Positions 23,087 through 33,817 of a stretch of DNA of 64,000 bases are shown one piece after another; positions within the stretch are counted from its first letter, which is position 1; the number at the start of each line of letters is the position of its first letter. Made by a program: the position numbers and the translations under genes. The stretch comes from JACCWP01 sp963801045 (GTDB lineage: Bacteria; Actinomycetota; Actinomycetes; Propionibacteriales; Nocardioidaceae). The stretch is taken from assembly GCA_963801045.1 (NCBI GenBank), contig CAWDDC010000004.1, forward strand, positions 1,240,001 through 1,304,000, read 5' to 3'. Below the pieces are notes generated by a model, which did no database searches, had not been told where the DNA came from, and was given only the letters and a program-made list of their open reading frames with translations.

Positions 23087-25062
23087 CTACACCTCTACCT
23101 TGACCATCTTGTTGAGCGCGAAGACGCCGATCATCATCATCACGGCGGCAGCGCCGAGCATCATCAGGCCGAGGGTGGTGGAGAGCATCGGCTCGAGGTA
23201 CGTCGGCTGGACCAGCATCAGGTAGCCGAAGAAGCCTGGCGGGAGCCCGCCGAGGATCCAGGCCGACATCTTGCCCTCGGCCGAGAGGGTCTTGACCTGC
23301 CGGCGCAGGTACTCGCGCTCGCGCAGGGTTGCGGCCACGGTGAGCAACAGCTCGGCCAGGTTGCCCCCGACCTCCCGCTGGATGCGGATCGCCATGACCA
23401 CCCAGGAGAAGTCGTCGCTGCGCATGCGGGTGGCGACGCCGTCCAGCGCGACCTCGACCTCGACGCCCAGCCGCTGCTCGATCAGGGCGCGACGGAACTC
23501 GCTGGTGACGGGCTCGTTGCCCTCGCGCACGACGGTGTCGAGCGACTGCGCGAGGGACAAGCCGGCGCTGAGGCTCCCGGACACCAGCTGCAGGGTGTCC
23601 GCCAGCTGCGAGCCGAACGACTTGATCCGCTTGGACTCCTTGCGGGACAGGTACATCCAGGGCAGTACGAGACCGGCCAGGAGGCCCACGACGGCGAAGA
23701 CCGGGCCGCGGACCGCGAAACCGACGAACGCTGCGCCGACGGCGATCCCGGCGTGGAGCAGCAGCCACTCCGCGGCGTGCATGCTCATGCCGGCCGCGTC
23801 CAGCTTCTTGGCCAGCCGGACGTCCAGGCCGCCGCCCTTGATGATCTTCTCGGTCGCGTCGACCGCCTTGCTCACCACACCCGGGCTGGTGGCGTGCACG
23901 CCACCTTGTGCGGGTGTCGGACCGGTGCCGGTGGCACCCCACTGCGCGAGGCGGTCGGTGACCGTGGCCTTCTTGGCCGGCATGTGGAACGCGCCGGTCA
24001 TCATCGCGACCAGGAGCGCCAGACCGAGGGCGACGGCGACCAGCCCGCCCAGCATCATCTGTCGATTGACGACGAACCACGGCTCGTCGACCGGCAGCGG
24101 CGCGGCGTCCGCCGCCTTCGCCGGTCCGTCCTCCGCCACTGTGGTCGGGAGAGCAACCAGTGCACTGTCGGTATAGGTCTCGCCGGCGGCGTCGACCGAG
24201 ATCTCGACGCTCGCGTCGCCACCGTCCCAGCCGGCGGGCGCGTCGAATCCCACCAGCAGCTGGGAGTCCAGCACCCGGGCCTGCTCCTCGAACAGGGCCT
24301 GGAGCGCGTCGGGGTCGTCGGCGTTGGTGATGTCGCCGCCGCCCGCGTCAGCGATGGAGGCCAGCGTGTCGAACGCTGCGCCCGTCTGCTGCAGGGCGAC
24401 CACGTCGACCCGGTAACCGCTGGCACGTACCGCGTCCAGCGTGTCGTTGACGGGCTCACCCGAGGTGTCGCGGCCGTCGGACAGGACGAGCACGCTGCCC
24501 TCGACGTCAGTGCCGAGCGTGTCGAGCGCGAGGCCGATGCCCTCGTAGAGCTTGGTGAACTTGCTGACCTCGAGCCTGGCGACGGCGTCTCGCAGCGCGT
24601 CCCGGTCGGTGGTCGGCTCCTCGACCACGGTCGCTTCGTCGGCGAACGACACGATGCCGATCCGGACGTCGCTGGGAGCCTGGTCGATGAAGCTCTGGGC
24701 GGCCGCGAGCGCTGCCTCGAAGGGCGCGCCGGCCATGCTGTCGCTGGTGTCGATCGCCAGCACCGTGACCCGCTCGACGGATGCCGCCTGGCCGGCGTCC
24801 TCGGCAGTGGCCTCGAGCGGCTCACCATCGACAGACACCGTCAGGGAGTCCGGGTCGGCGCTGGCGCCCTCAGGGAGGTCGGGCAGCGAGAACACGACCT
24901 GGACGGAGTCACCCGACGTGCTGACGTTGTCGATGTCGCCGTCGGCCGCGGAGGCCGGTGACGCGAATGCGAACCCGGCGGCCGCGCTGGCCGCCAGCAG
25001 GCCGAGCACCAGGCCGAGCGGGCCGAGGCGCCGCCTCCTGGGCCGGCTCGTGGTCGCATGCA

Positions 25063-25066
<4 letters not shown>
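23087..25066 (-). CDS. tadB: Fusion of a secreted von Willebrand A domain to TadB pilus platform protein
   Basis: A 659-residue fusion. A signal sequence (about 1-41, ending PASA) leads to an extracytoplasmic von Willebrand A domain (about 95-275). Its metal-ion site is DTSDS (106-110), with further acidic positions in SFADEATV and LVLSDGRDTSG. A linker and a transmembrane segment (about 338-358) follow, then a standard TadB/GspF module (about 495-620, TLQLVSGSLSAGLSLAQSLD...IRIQREVGGNLAELL) with two C-terminal helices. Normal TadB is about 300 residues with no vWA part. The fusion would put an adhesion or protein-binding domain outside the membrane on the pilus base. It overlaps tadA by 4 nt. 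Confidence 0.9.
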
Positions 25067-26441
<1,375 letters not shown>

Positions 26442-26445
<4 letters not shown>

Positions 26446-27689
26446 GAGTTCCGACCCTTACGCGCGAACATCCCGCTCTTGCGTCGGCGTCCGCCGGCCG
26501 CGGCCTGGGCCTGGCCGCTGCTCTTGCCGGTCTTGCCGGCCTTGCCAGCCTCCTCGTCAGCGCCGCCGGGTGGCGGGTTGGTCGACTTGGCGGCGTCGCG
26601 TGCGAGGTGGCCGATTCCTTGGCTCACCGGGTGCCTCGGGTCGGACAGGTAGATCAGCTCGCCCCGGTTGACCGAGGCGGGGACGTCCCGCGACGACGGG
26701 ATCGACGTGGAGATCTGCATCTGCAGCGAGGCCGCGACCTCGTCCGGCGAGACACCGACGCGGGCGTCGGCGCGGTTGAGGACGACGCGGAGGTCCTCTC
26801 GCGGGATGTTGAGCAGACTGATCGTCTCGCACGCGATCTTGAGGTTCTTCAGTGCGGGGATGTCGGGGGTCGCGACCAGCACGATCAGGTCCGACTCGTC
26901 GAAGGCCTGCAACACCTGGTCGTCGAACGCCGGTGGCGTGTCGACGACGACGTAGGCGAAGCGCTGCCGCAGCAGCTTGAGGATCTGCACGACCAGCTGC
27001 GCGCCGATCAGGTCCTTGGCATCGGGCTGGACCGGTGCGGCGAGGGCGTACACGCCGTCCCGGTACGGCGTCAGCAGGGACTCGAGACCTTCGGTGTCGA
27101 GGTGGGCCTGCATCTGCACGCTGTCGGCGATCGTCCGGGTCGGGAAGATCTGCAGCGCGATGGCCACGTCGCCGAACGAGAGGTCGAGGTCGACGATGCA
27201 CACCTCGTGTGCGCCGCCCTCGGCCAGTGCGATCGCGAGGTTGGTGGAGATCGTGGTCTTGCCGACGCCGCCCTTGGCGGAGAAGACGGTGATGATCTTG
27301 CCCGTCGCCTCGGGGCCGTTGCTCGGCATCGCCGTGCTCAGCGCCTCGTACAGGCTGCGGGCCCGCTGGACGGCGAGGACCAGCCCGGCGGGGTCGTCGA
27401 TCGGAACGACCTCTCGCATGCCGGAGCGCAGGGCCTCGGCGAGGACGGTGGTGTCCACGGTGCCGCGCACCAGGATGACGCCCAGCGTCGTCCGGGTCAC
27501 GCGGAGGGTGTCCGCCAGCGCCACGGCGGCGGCCAACGGCACGCTCGGGCCGAGGATGACGGCGTACTCCTCCGGCCGGTTGTCCAGATGCGTCTTGACG
27601 AAGTCGATGGACTCGACGACCTCAGCGTCTCCGATGGCGGCCTTGAAGCGGCTGGCGACCTCTGCGTCGCGCTCGACGATGGTGGTCAT
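26442..27689 (-). CDS. tadZ: Tad pilus localisation ATPase TadZ/CpaE (MinD/ParA type)
   Basis: A 415-residue protein with a receiver-like N-terminus (about 1-120) and a MinD/ParA ATPase domain whose deviant Walker A is KGGVGKT (139-145), followed by VCIVDLDLSFGDVA and YVVVDTPPAFDD. TadZ/CpaE positions the Tad machine in the cell (family knowledge). The C-terminal 60 residues are a Lys/Gly/Gln-rich, apparently disordered tail. ATG 27689 is preferred over an Arg-rich 100-residue upstream extension. The gene lies 8 nt after cpaB. Confidence 0.93.
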
Positions 27690-27697
27690 GAAGTTCC

Positions 27698-28447
27698 TCA
27701 GTTCCCCTCGAACAGGTCGGTGAAGGTGGTGCCGTCGGTCGGGCTCACGTCCGACTTCTCGGTGAGCAGGCCCAGCGCGAGACAGGTGGTCTGTGACGCG
27801 AGGATGACCTTCTCGGAGTCGGCCTGGTCGAGTGCGACCGTCAGGATCGTCGTGGGGATGGCTTCCACGGTCTCCGCGCCGTCCTCGGCCGTGGTCGTGG
27901 TCTCGGCCGTGCCGGTCTGACCGACGCCGATCACGGGCACGTCGGCGAGCAGCAGCCGGGTCGAGGTGTCCTTCGATCCGGTCGAGTTGCACAGGTCACC
28001 GGTCGTGGCGAAGATCGCGACGTTCGATCCGGGCGAGACGAAGCCGGCCACCCGCTGCGGGTCACCCAGCTGCACGCTGATCGCCATCTGCTTGTCCGGG
28101 ATGGAGATCCGCGAGTCCGAGCCGACCTGGCCGAACCGCGTGCTGATGATCTGCTCCCCGGGGTAGACCGGCGCCAGCGCCACCATGTCGGCGATCGCGT
28201 CGGTGTTGATCTGGGCACCGTCCAGGACAGCCGTGCCGGGGATCTCGGTGAGCGCCAGCTTGCCGGCGGCCTGCGCGTCCTTCACGGACTCACCGGCCTC
28301 GATCTGCTCCACGGCGGTGAGCACCTTGACGGGGGACGCGTCGGCCTGGGCGCGCTGGTCGACGCTCTGTACGTAGAGGAAGACCAGTGTGGCGCCGAGC
28401 GCAGCGACGATGACGGCCGCGGTCAACATGATGGACTTGCGTCCCAT
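27698..28447 (-). CDS. cpaB: Flp pilus assembly protein CpaB/RcpC (SAF domain)
   Basis: A 249-residue exported or membrane-anchored protein. An N-terminal hydrophobic helix (about 6-27) is followed by a SAF domain (about 40-105: VLTAVEQIEAGESVKDAQ...LAPVYPGEQIISTRF) and the RcpC/CpaB domain (about 115-245, AISVQLGDPQRVAGFVSPGSNVAIFAT). It is the first gene of the leftward tad operon, with AGGACT before ATG 28447. In Gram-negatives CpaB works with the outer-membrane channel; in Actinomycetota it probably acts in the wall zone. Confidence 0.9.
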   Translation of the reverse strand: MGRKSIMLTAAVIVAALGATLVFLYVQSVDQRAQADASPVKVLTAVEQIEAGESVKDAQAAGKLALTEIPGTAVLDGAQINTDAIADMVALAPVYPGEQIISTRFGQVGSDSRISIPDKQMAISVQLGDPQRVAGFVSPGSNVAIFATTGDLCNSTGSKDTSTRLLLADVPVIGVGQTGTAETTTTAEDGAETVEAIPTTILTVALDQADSEKVILASQTTCLALGLLTEKSDVSPTDGTTFTDLFEGN

Positions 28448-28746
28448 GGTGGAGTCCTGTCTGTAGCGGTGGGGCGCGGGCCGCTACGGAAAGGCGACCA
28501 GCCGTGGTGCTGTCTCTGCACCGTATGGAGGGTGGGGGTCGGTTGCGTACGGCTCCGTCCCTATTCCGCCCCGCGTGGCGGACCCCCTGTCAGCCGCTCG
28601 TGACGCCGGCCCTGCCCGTTTGGCCGATGCAGAACCCCCGAACGGTTCGACCTCCCTGCTCGGACGGGGTGCGGTGGGTCCGATATCTGCTGTCCCAGCC
28701 GTTGGCGGCCCTAGCGTCGACTCGTCAACGTCAGAGAGGACAACGG
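28448..28746. promoter_or_regulatory. Divergent control region between cpaB and tadE
   Basis: This 299-bp gap holds no credible gene. It should carry promoters for both halves of the Tad locus. A hairpin GTAGCGG (28463-28469)/CCGCTAC (28481-28487) lies in the cpaB leader. TAGCGT at 28712-28717 is a candidate -10 for tadE, which has AGAGAGGA before its start. Confidence 0.4.
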
Positions 28747-29346
28747 ATGCGCAGGGTGATGGGCATGAGGCGACGCCGCGGCAGCCGCGGAGCAGTCGCC
28801 GTCGAGGCGGCTCTCGTCACGCCCATTCTCATCGTCCTCGTCTTCGGAATGATCGACTTCGGGATGCTCTTCAAGGACTACCTCGCCGTGACCTCCGCCA
28901 GCCGGGCCGGGGCGCGGATCGCCTCGGCCGAGCCCCGCCAGGCAGCCTTCGCGCAGGACGCGGCCGACCAGGTGCTGATCGAGGGGTCCGCCCTGAACAC
29001 CAGCGACATCCTCGAGGTGTGGGTCTACAAGGCCCAGAGCAAGACGCAGTCCTATCCCGGGTACCCGGTGGGTGGGACCAACACCTTCGCCGCCTGCAGC
29101 ACCTGCGTGAAGTTCAAGCCGGTGAAGACCGGGAGCACCTGGAACATGGTGCAGCAACCCGGTAGCACCTGGACCGCCAGCTCCCAGAACGCCTGCGCGG
29201 GCGACGTGAACCGCGACTCCGTGGGCGTGTACGTGAAGTACGCGCACCCCGCCACCGTCGGCCTCTTCTTCGACACCTTCGACCTCCGGGACCACACCGT
29301 GATGAGCTTCGAGCCCTTGACCGTCGCCGCACAGTGCAAGCCATGA
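28747..29346 (+). CDS. tadE: TadE-like minor pseudopilin
   Basis: A 199-residue TadE-family protein. A basic N-terminus (MRRVMGMRRRRGSRG) precedes the family's AVAVEAALVTPILIVLVFGMIDFG helix with the conserved E, and an extracytoplasmic domain follows with SRAGARIASAE. The outer domain has several cysteines (ACSTCVKF, NACAGD, AAQCKP). Start ATG 28747 has AGAGAGGA upstream; a longer in-frame reading lacks a ribosome-binding site. It overlaps the tadG-like gene by 4 nt (ATGA). Confidence 0.9.
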   Translation: MRRVMGMRRRRGSRGAVAVEAALVTPILIVLVFGMIDFGMLFKDYLAVTSASRAGARIASAEPRQAAFAQDAADQVLIEGSALNTSDILEVWVYKAQSKTQSYPGYPVGGTNTFAACSTCVKFKPVKTGSTWNMVQQPGSTWTASSQNACAGDVNRDSVGVYVKYAHPATVGLFFDTFDLRDHTVMSFEPLTVAAQCKP

Positions 29347-31016
29347 TGAGCGGCCGGCCGACCATGCTGAGGCTCCGCCGACGGCGTGCCGACCAGTCTG
29401 GCTACGCGGCGCTGTTCGTCGCCCTGATGGCCACCGTCCTGTTCGCGCTGGCCGCGTTCTCGGTCGACGTCGGCCGCTGGTACCTCACCGGCCACCAGAT
29501 GCAGCGCGCCGCCGATGCCGGCGCCCTGGCCGGCGTCGTCCAGCTGCCGGGAGACCCGACCGGCGCCTTCACCACCGCCAAGGACTTCGCCAAGCGCAAC
29601 GGCTTCGACGACGCTGCCGCTTCCACCGCCGTGGTCACCGCCGTCGACGGCCAGCCCACCCGGTTGCGGGTCACTGTCACCGACACCGTGCAGAACGTCT
29701 TCGGGTCGCTGCTCGGCCTGCCCGAGACGACCATCACTCGTACCGCCGTGGCGGACTACGCCGGCCCGGTCGCCATGGGCAGCCCGTGCAACACCTTCGG
29801 CAACGATCCCGTTCCCCTCACCAGAGCGGGCGAGCACGTGCGACGGCGTCAACGGTCAGTTCTGGGCCAACGTCGCCGGTCCCGCGTCCACCAAGGTGAG
29901 CGGCGACCAGTTCCAGGCCGGCGTCTGTGCGTCGGGCGTGGACGGCTGCACCGGTACGACGAACAGCGACTACGACGCCAGGGGCTACTTCTACACGCTG
30001 CACGTGGCGAAGCCGGTCAGCAACCTCCAGATCGAGCTGTTCGACCCGGCCCTCATCGACGTCGGGGACCTCTGCGACAACTCGTTCATCAGGACCGCGA
30101 CCCCGCTTCCCACGACGGCTGAGAACTCCTTCGTCTCTTGGGCCTCCGCGGCTACCCTCTACGCGCCCGGTGCGACCGCGGCCCAGAAGTACTGCACCGG
30201 CGACATCCGCTTCGGTGGTACCGGCCAGGTGAAGACGCGGTTCCAGGTGCGTAGCCCGAGCGCCACCCCGTGGGACCCGATGACCTTCCTGCCGCTGGCC
30301 GGCTGCACGAAGGACTACGCCGGGTTCAGCGGCAACCTGTTCCCCGTCCTGGACCAGTACACGACGCGGCACGACGCCCAGGGGCACCTACAACCCGACC
30401 GGTCGCCGAGAACTTCCGCCGCTGGGTGACCCTGTGCACGATCCCGTCCGTGCCGGCCGGCGACTACCTGATCCAGGTCAACACCAACGGCCTCGGCGCG
30501 GATGCTGCGTCCGGCCACAACCGCTTCGCAATGCGGGCGTCGTCACTCACCAACGACGCCTTCGTGAAGGAGAACGTCTCCATCGCCGCTCGCGGCAAGA
30601 TGGCCATCTACGCCAACATGACCGGCTCCCGGACCGAGTTCTACCTGGCGCGGGTGCCGAAGGGCTCGGCCGGCCAGGTGCTCAACGTGACCCTGTTCGA
30701 CGCCGGGGACTCCAGCACCTCGGGAACGATCACGCTCAAGGCGCCGCCGGACTCCGGCGTGACCTTCAAGAACTGCAAGAGTCAAGGCGTCGTCAACAGC
30801 ACCCTTCCGACGTGCACGATCACCGCCAACAGCAGCTTCAACGGCAAGAAACAGACGATCTCTGTCGTGATCCCGGACGGCTACAGCTGCGCAGACCTCG
30901 TGACCACCGCCTGTTGGGTCCGGCTGGAGTACAACTACGGGTCCGGGGCGGTGCCCACCGACACGACGTCGTGGGTGGCCAACATCGAGGGCGACCCGGT
31001 CCGCCTGGTCGAGTAG
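29343..31016 (+). pseudogene. TadG-like Tad pilus-associated protein, interrupted by frameshifts
   Basis: An intact reading would give about 555 residues. The N-terminus (RRADQSGYAALFVALMATVL, then FAAFSVDVGRWYLTGHQMQR-like text) is the TadE/TadG-type N-terminal module with one helix. The large outer part contains repeated Thr/Asn/Gly-rich beta-like sequence. The coding signal jumps frame near 29821-29835 (to CDGVNGQFWANVAGP) and again between about 30381 and 30402, where GGGG and GG runs suggest two further extra bases before VAENFRRWVTLC; it then continues to TAG 31014-31016. Each event fits one inserted base, so sequencing error is as likely as real decay. It is convergent with the ligase gene with no gap. 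Confidence 0.65.
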
Positions 31017-32798
31017 CTAGTCGTACAGCGCGTCGATCTCGGCGCGGAAGTCGGCCAGCACCAGCGTGCGCTTGAGCTTGAGCGTGGGGGTGAGGTAGCC
31101 CTCCTCCTCGGTCCAGTCGACCGGGAGCACGTGGAAGCGCCGCACCGACTCGGCCGGCGACACCGTGCCGTTGGCGTCGTCGACGACCGCCTGCAGCTCG
31201 GCCAGCAGGTCGGGATCGTCGTGCAGCTCCTCGACGTCCTTGCTGCGGCCGTTGCGCTCGGCCCAGGTCGCCGCGCCGGAGCGGTCGAGGGTCAGCAGGG
31301 CCGCGACGTACGGCCTCCCGTCGCCGACGACGAGCGCCTGGCTGACCAGCGGGTTCATCCGGATCAGGTCCTCGAGCACGGCCGGTGCGACGTTCTTGCC
31401 GCCGGCGGTCACCAGGATCTCCTGCTTGCGGCCGGTGACCCGGACGAACCCCTCGGAGTCGATCTCACCGAGGTCTCCGGTGTGCAGCCATCCGTCACGC
31501 AGCGCGTGCGCGGTGGCCTCGTCGTCGCCCCAGTACCCGGTGAAGACCTGTCCGCCGCGGAACAGCAGCTCGCCGTCGTCAGCCACGCGCACGGTCGTGC
31601 CGGGCACGGGGCGTCCGACCGTGCCGACCTTGTGCTCGTGCGGCTGGTTCACGGTCAGGGCCGCGGTGCTCTCGGTGAGTCCGTAGCCCTCCAGCACCGG
31701 CACGCCGATGCCGCGGAAGAAGTGCCCGAGCCGCTCGCCCAGCGGGGCGCCGCCTGAGATGGCGTGCCGGACCCGGCCGCCGAGCCGGTCCCGCAGCGGC
31801 CGGTAGACCAGGCGCTCGTAGGCGCGGTGCCGGGTGCGCAGGACCAGGCCGGGGCCGTCGGCGTCGAGAGCCCGGCTGTAGGCGATCGCCGTGCCGACGG
31901 CACCGTCGAACAGCCGGCCGCGCCCCACGATCAACGCCTGCTGGCTCGCGTTGTTGAAGACCTGCTCGAACACCCGTGGCACCGACAGCACGAACGTCGG
32001 GCGGAAGTCGGCCATCGTGGTCGTCAGCCCGGCGATGTCGCTGGTGTGGCCGAGGGCGGTGCCGCGGCGTACGCACCCGACCTGGATGATCCGTGCGAAG
32101 ACGTGCGCCAGCGGGAGGAACAGCAGCGTGGACGCGTCCGGGGGGTCGAACAGCTCGGGGAGCGCTCCGGTGGCCTCGCCCAGTTCGGCCATGAAGTTGC
32201 CGTGTGTGAGCAGGCACCCCTTGGGTCGGCCGGTGGTGCCGGACGTGTAGATGATCGTCGCCGGGTCGGTCGGCGACACCGCGGCCCGGCGGGCCTCGAG
32301 GGCGTCGGGGGCGACGCCCGCGCCGCCCAGGGCGAGCCGGTCGAGCGCGCCGTCGCCGAGCACCCACACGTGCTCGAGCGCGGACGGGGCGCCAGTGCCG
32401 CGCAGCCACCCGGCCTGCGTCGCCGTCTCCACGACGCAGCCGGCCGCCGAGCTGTCCACCAGGATCTCCGCCACCTGCTCGGGGGTCGCCGACGGGTACA
32501 CCGGAACGGTGACGGCGCCCACCCACCAGGTCGCGTAGTCGACCAGGGTCCACTCGTAGCGGGTACGCGCCAGCAGCCCGATCCGGTCACCCGCCTTGAT
32601 GCCGGCAGCGACCAACCCGGCCGCGATGGCCACGACCTCGTCGCGGAACTGCGCGGCGGTGACGTCGTGCCACTGGCCCGCGACCATGCGGCGGAACAGC
32701 ACGATGCCCGGAGCCTGCTCGAGGTGGGCCAGCACGTCGTCGGTGAGGTTGCCGCGCTGCGGCACCGGGAGGGTGGCCGGGGTGGCGTACTCGCGCAT
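31017..32798 (-). CDS. Long-chain fatty acid-CoA ligase (FadD15-like)
   Basis: A 593-residue AMP-forming acyl-CoA synthetase. The AMP-binding signature IIYTSGTTGRPKG sits at about 182-194, ISGGAPLGERLGHFFRGIGVPVLEGYGLTEST near the middle, DGWLHTGDLGEID as the ATP-binding motif, and GRKQEILVTAGGKNVAP as the hinge. The C-terminus (YLTPTLKLKRTLVLADFRAEID) matches the FadD15 group. Start ATG 32798 has GGGAGGAC upstream. Its neighbours (two SRPBCC proteins and an ArsA-like ATPase) repeat the M. tuberculosis Rv2187-Rv2184c order. The exact acyl substrate is unknown. Confidence 0.92.
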   Translation of the reverse strand: MREYATPATLPVPQRGNLTDDVLAHLEQAPGIVLFRRMVAGQWHDVTAAQFRDEVVAIAAGLVAAGIKAGDRIGLLARTRYEWTLVDYATWWVGAVTVPVYPSATPEQVAEILVDSSAAGCVVETATQAGWLRGTGAPSALEHVWVLGDGALDRLALGGAGVAPDALEARRAAVSPTDPATIIYTSGTTGRPKGCLLTHGNFMAELGEATGALPELFDPPDASTLLFLPLAHVFARIIQVGCVRRGTALGHTSDIAGLTTTMADFRPTFVLSVPRVFEQVFNNASQQALIVGRGRLFDGAVGTAIAYSRALDADGPGLVLRTRHRAYERLVYRPLRDRLGGRVRHAISGGAPLGERLGHFFRGIGVPVLEGYGLTESTAALTVNQPHEHKVGTVGRPVPGTTVRVADDGELLFRGGQVFTGYWGDDEATAHALRDGWLHTGDLGEIDSEGFVRVTGRKQEILVTAGGKNVAPAVLEDLIRMNPLVSQALVVGDGRPYVAALLTLDRSGAATWAERNGRSKDVEELHDDPDLLAELQAVVDDANGTVSPAESVRRFHVLPVDWTEEEGYLTPTLKLKRTLVLADFRAEIDALYD

Positions 32799-32842
32799 CG
32801 TCCTCCCGCTCCGGGCCGCCTCCTGTGCTGTCGAGCGCACGT

Positions 32843-32848
32843 TACAGT
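32843..32848 (+). promoter_or_regulatory. Putative -10 box of the first SRPBCC gene (leaderless)
   Basis: TACAGT with 6 nt before GTG 32855, within the 56-bp divergent gap to the ligase gene. Confidence 0.5.
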
Positions 32849-32854
32849 CAGCCG

Positions 32855-33346
32855 GTGCCCGCGCTCGACGTGATCGACGAGCACTTCGTGGTGGCCCCCG
32901 CCGCCCTGGTGGCGCCCGCACTCTGCGACGAGCGGGCCTGGGCCGGATGGTTGCCCGGCCTCACCCTCGCCTGCACGTGGGACCGCGGCGACGTCGGCAA
33001 GCAGTGGACGGTTGCCGGCGAGCTGTCGGGCACCGCGGAGGTCTGGCTCGAGCCGTGGGGCGACGGAACCCTCGTGCACGTCTACCTCCGCTGCGACCCC
33101 GCCCGGCCCACGCCTGCCCGCCGGCTGCGACGCACGTACGCGCTGCCGCTGAAGGCCGCGGTCTTCGCCGTGAAGGACCGGCTCGAGGTCGCGCGCCGGC
33201 CTGGCGAGCCCGATCCGGAGCTGCCGCAGCGCCCGGTAGTCTCCGCTTCCACGGCGCCCGCTGCTGGGCGTCGCGCCGGCCGGCGGCGCATCGCCGCCGA
33301 ACGGCGACGTGGGGGTGCGGACCGAGGAGGCCCACGGAATGGCTGA
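32855..33346 (+). CDS. SRPBCC (polyketide cyclase-like) protein
   Basis: A 163-residue START-like lipid-binding-fold protein. VIDEHFVVAPAALVAPALCDERAW, WTVAGELSGTAEVWLEPWGDGTLVHVYLRCD and LPLKAAVFAVKDRLEVARRPGEPD fit the SRPBCC helix-grip pattern. The last 40 residues are Arg/Ala-rich and probably disordered. Start GTG 32855 follows the leaderless promoter. It overlaps the next SRPBCC gene by 8 nt. The ligand is unknown; location beside an acyl-CoA ligase suggests a hydrophobic one. Confidence 0.75.
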   Translation: MPALDVIDEHFVVAPAALVAPALCDERAWAGWLPGLTLACTWDRGDVGKQWTVAGELSGTAEVWLEPWGDGTLVHVYLRCDPARPTPARRLRRTYALPLKAAVFAVKDRLEVARRPGEPDPELPQRPVVSASTAPAAGRRAGRRRIAAERRRGGADRGGPRNG

Positions 33347-33776
33347 CCAGACGACATCTGACATCGTCGTCGACGCCAGTCCCGACCAGGTGATGGCCGT
33401 CATCGCCGACTTCGACGCCTACCCGCGATGGGCCACCGGGGTGAAGCAGACCGAGGTGCTCGAGGAGGGCTCCGACGGGCGCCCGGCGCAGGTGCGGTTC
33501 GTCCTGGACGCCTCGCCGATCAAGGACGAGTACGTCCTGTCGTACGACTGGGACGACGACCGCGAGGTCACCTGGACCCTCGTGCAGGGCAAGGTGCTCA
33601 AGGGCATGGACGGGGCGTACGTGCTCGCCCCCGACGGCGACTCGACGCGCGTGACCTACCGGCTCGCGGTCGAGGTCTCGATCCCGATGATCGGCATGCT
33701 CCGGCGCAAGGCGGAGAAGGTCATCATCGACACCGCACTGAAGGGCCTGAAGAAGCGGGTGGAGTCCGGCACCTGA
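33339..33776 (+). CDS. SRPBCC (polyketide cyclase/dehydrase) protein, TB16.3-like
   Basis: A 145-residue SRPBCC-fold protein with the typical opening TTSDIVVDASPDQVMAVIADFDAYPRWATGVK and the C-terminal long helix (IPMIGMLRRKAEKVIIDTALKGLKKRVE). Start ATG 33339 is supported by GAGGAGG 8 nt upstream; an earlier in-frame start is weaker. Length and sequence style resemble M. tuberculosis Rv2185c (TB16.3), which also sits between a FadD and an ArsA-like gene. A small-molecule carrier role is inferred from the fold only. Confidence 0.85.
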   Translation: MADQTTSDIVVDASPDQVMAVIADFDAYPRWATGVKQTEVLEEGSDGRPAQVRFVLDASPIKDEYVLSYDWDDDREVTWTLVQGKVLKGMDGAYVLAPDGDSTRVTYRLAVEVSIPMIGMLRRKAEKVIIDTALKGLKKRVESGT

Positions 33777-33805
33777 CGCGCCGGACCGCCGCTCACGCGC
33801 GCCAC

Positions 33806-33811
33806 TAGGGT
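33806..33811 (+). promoter_or_regulatory. Putative -10 box of the ArsA-like gene (leaderless)
   Basis: TAGGGT with 6 nt before ATG 33818. Confidence 0.5.
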
Positions 33812-33817
33812 CGCGGG

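Noticed and set aside
22667..24961. 764-codon rightward open frame over tadC/tadB
   Set aside because: Antisense to the Tad platform genes; low-complexity composition and no start signal.
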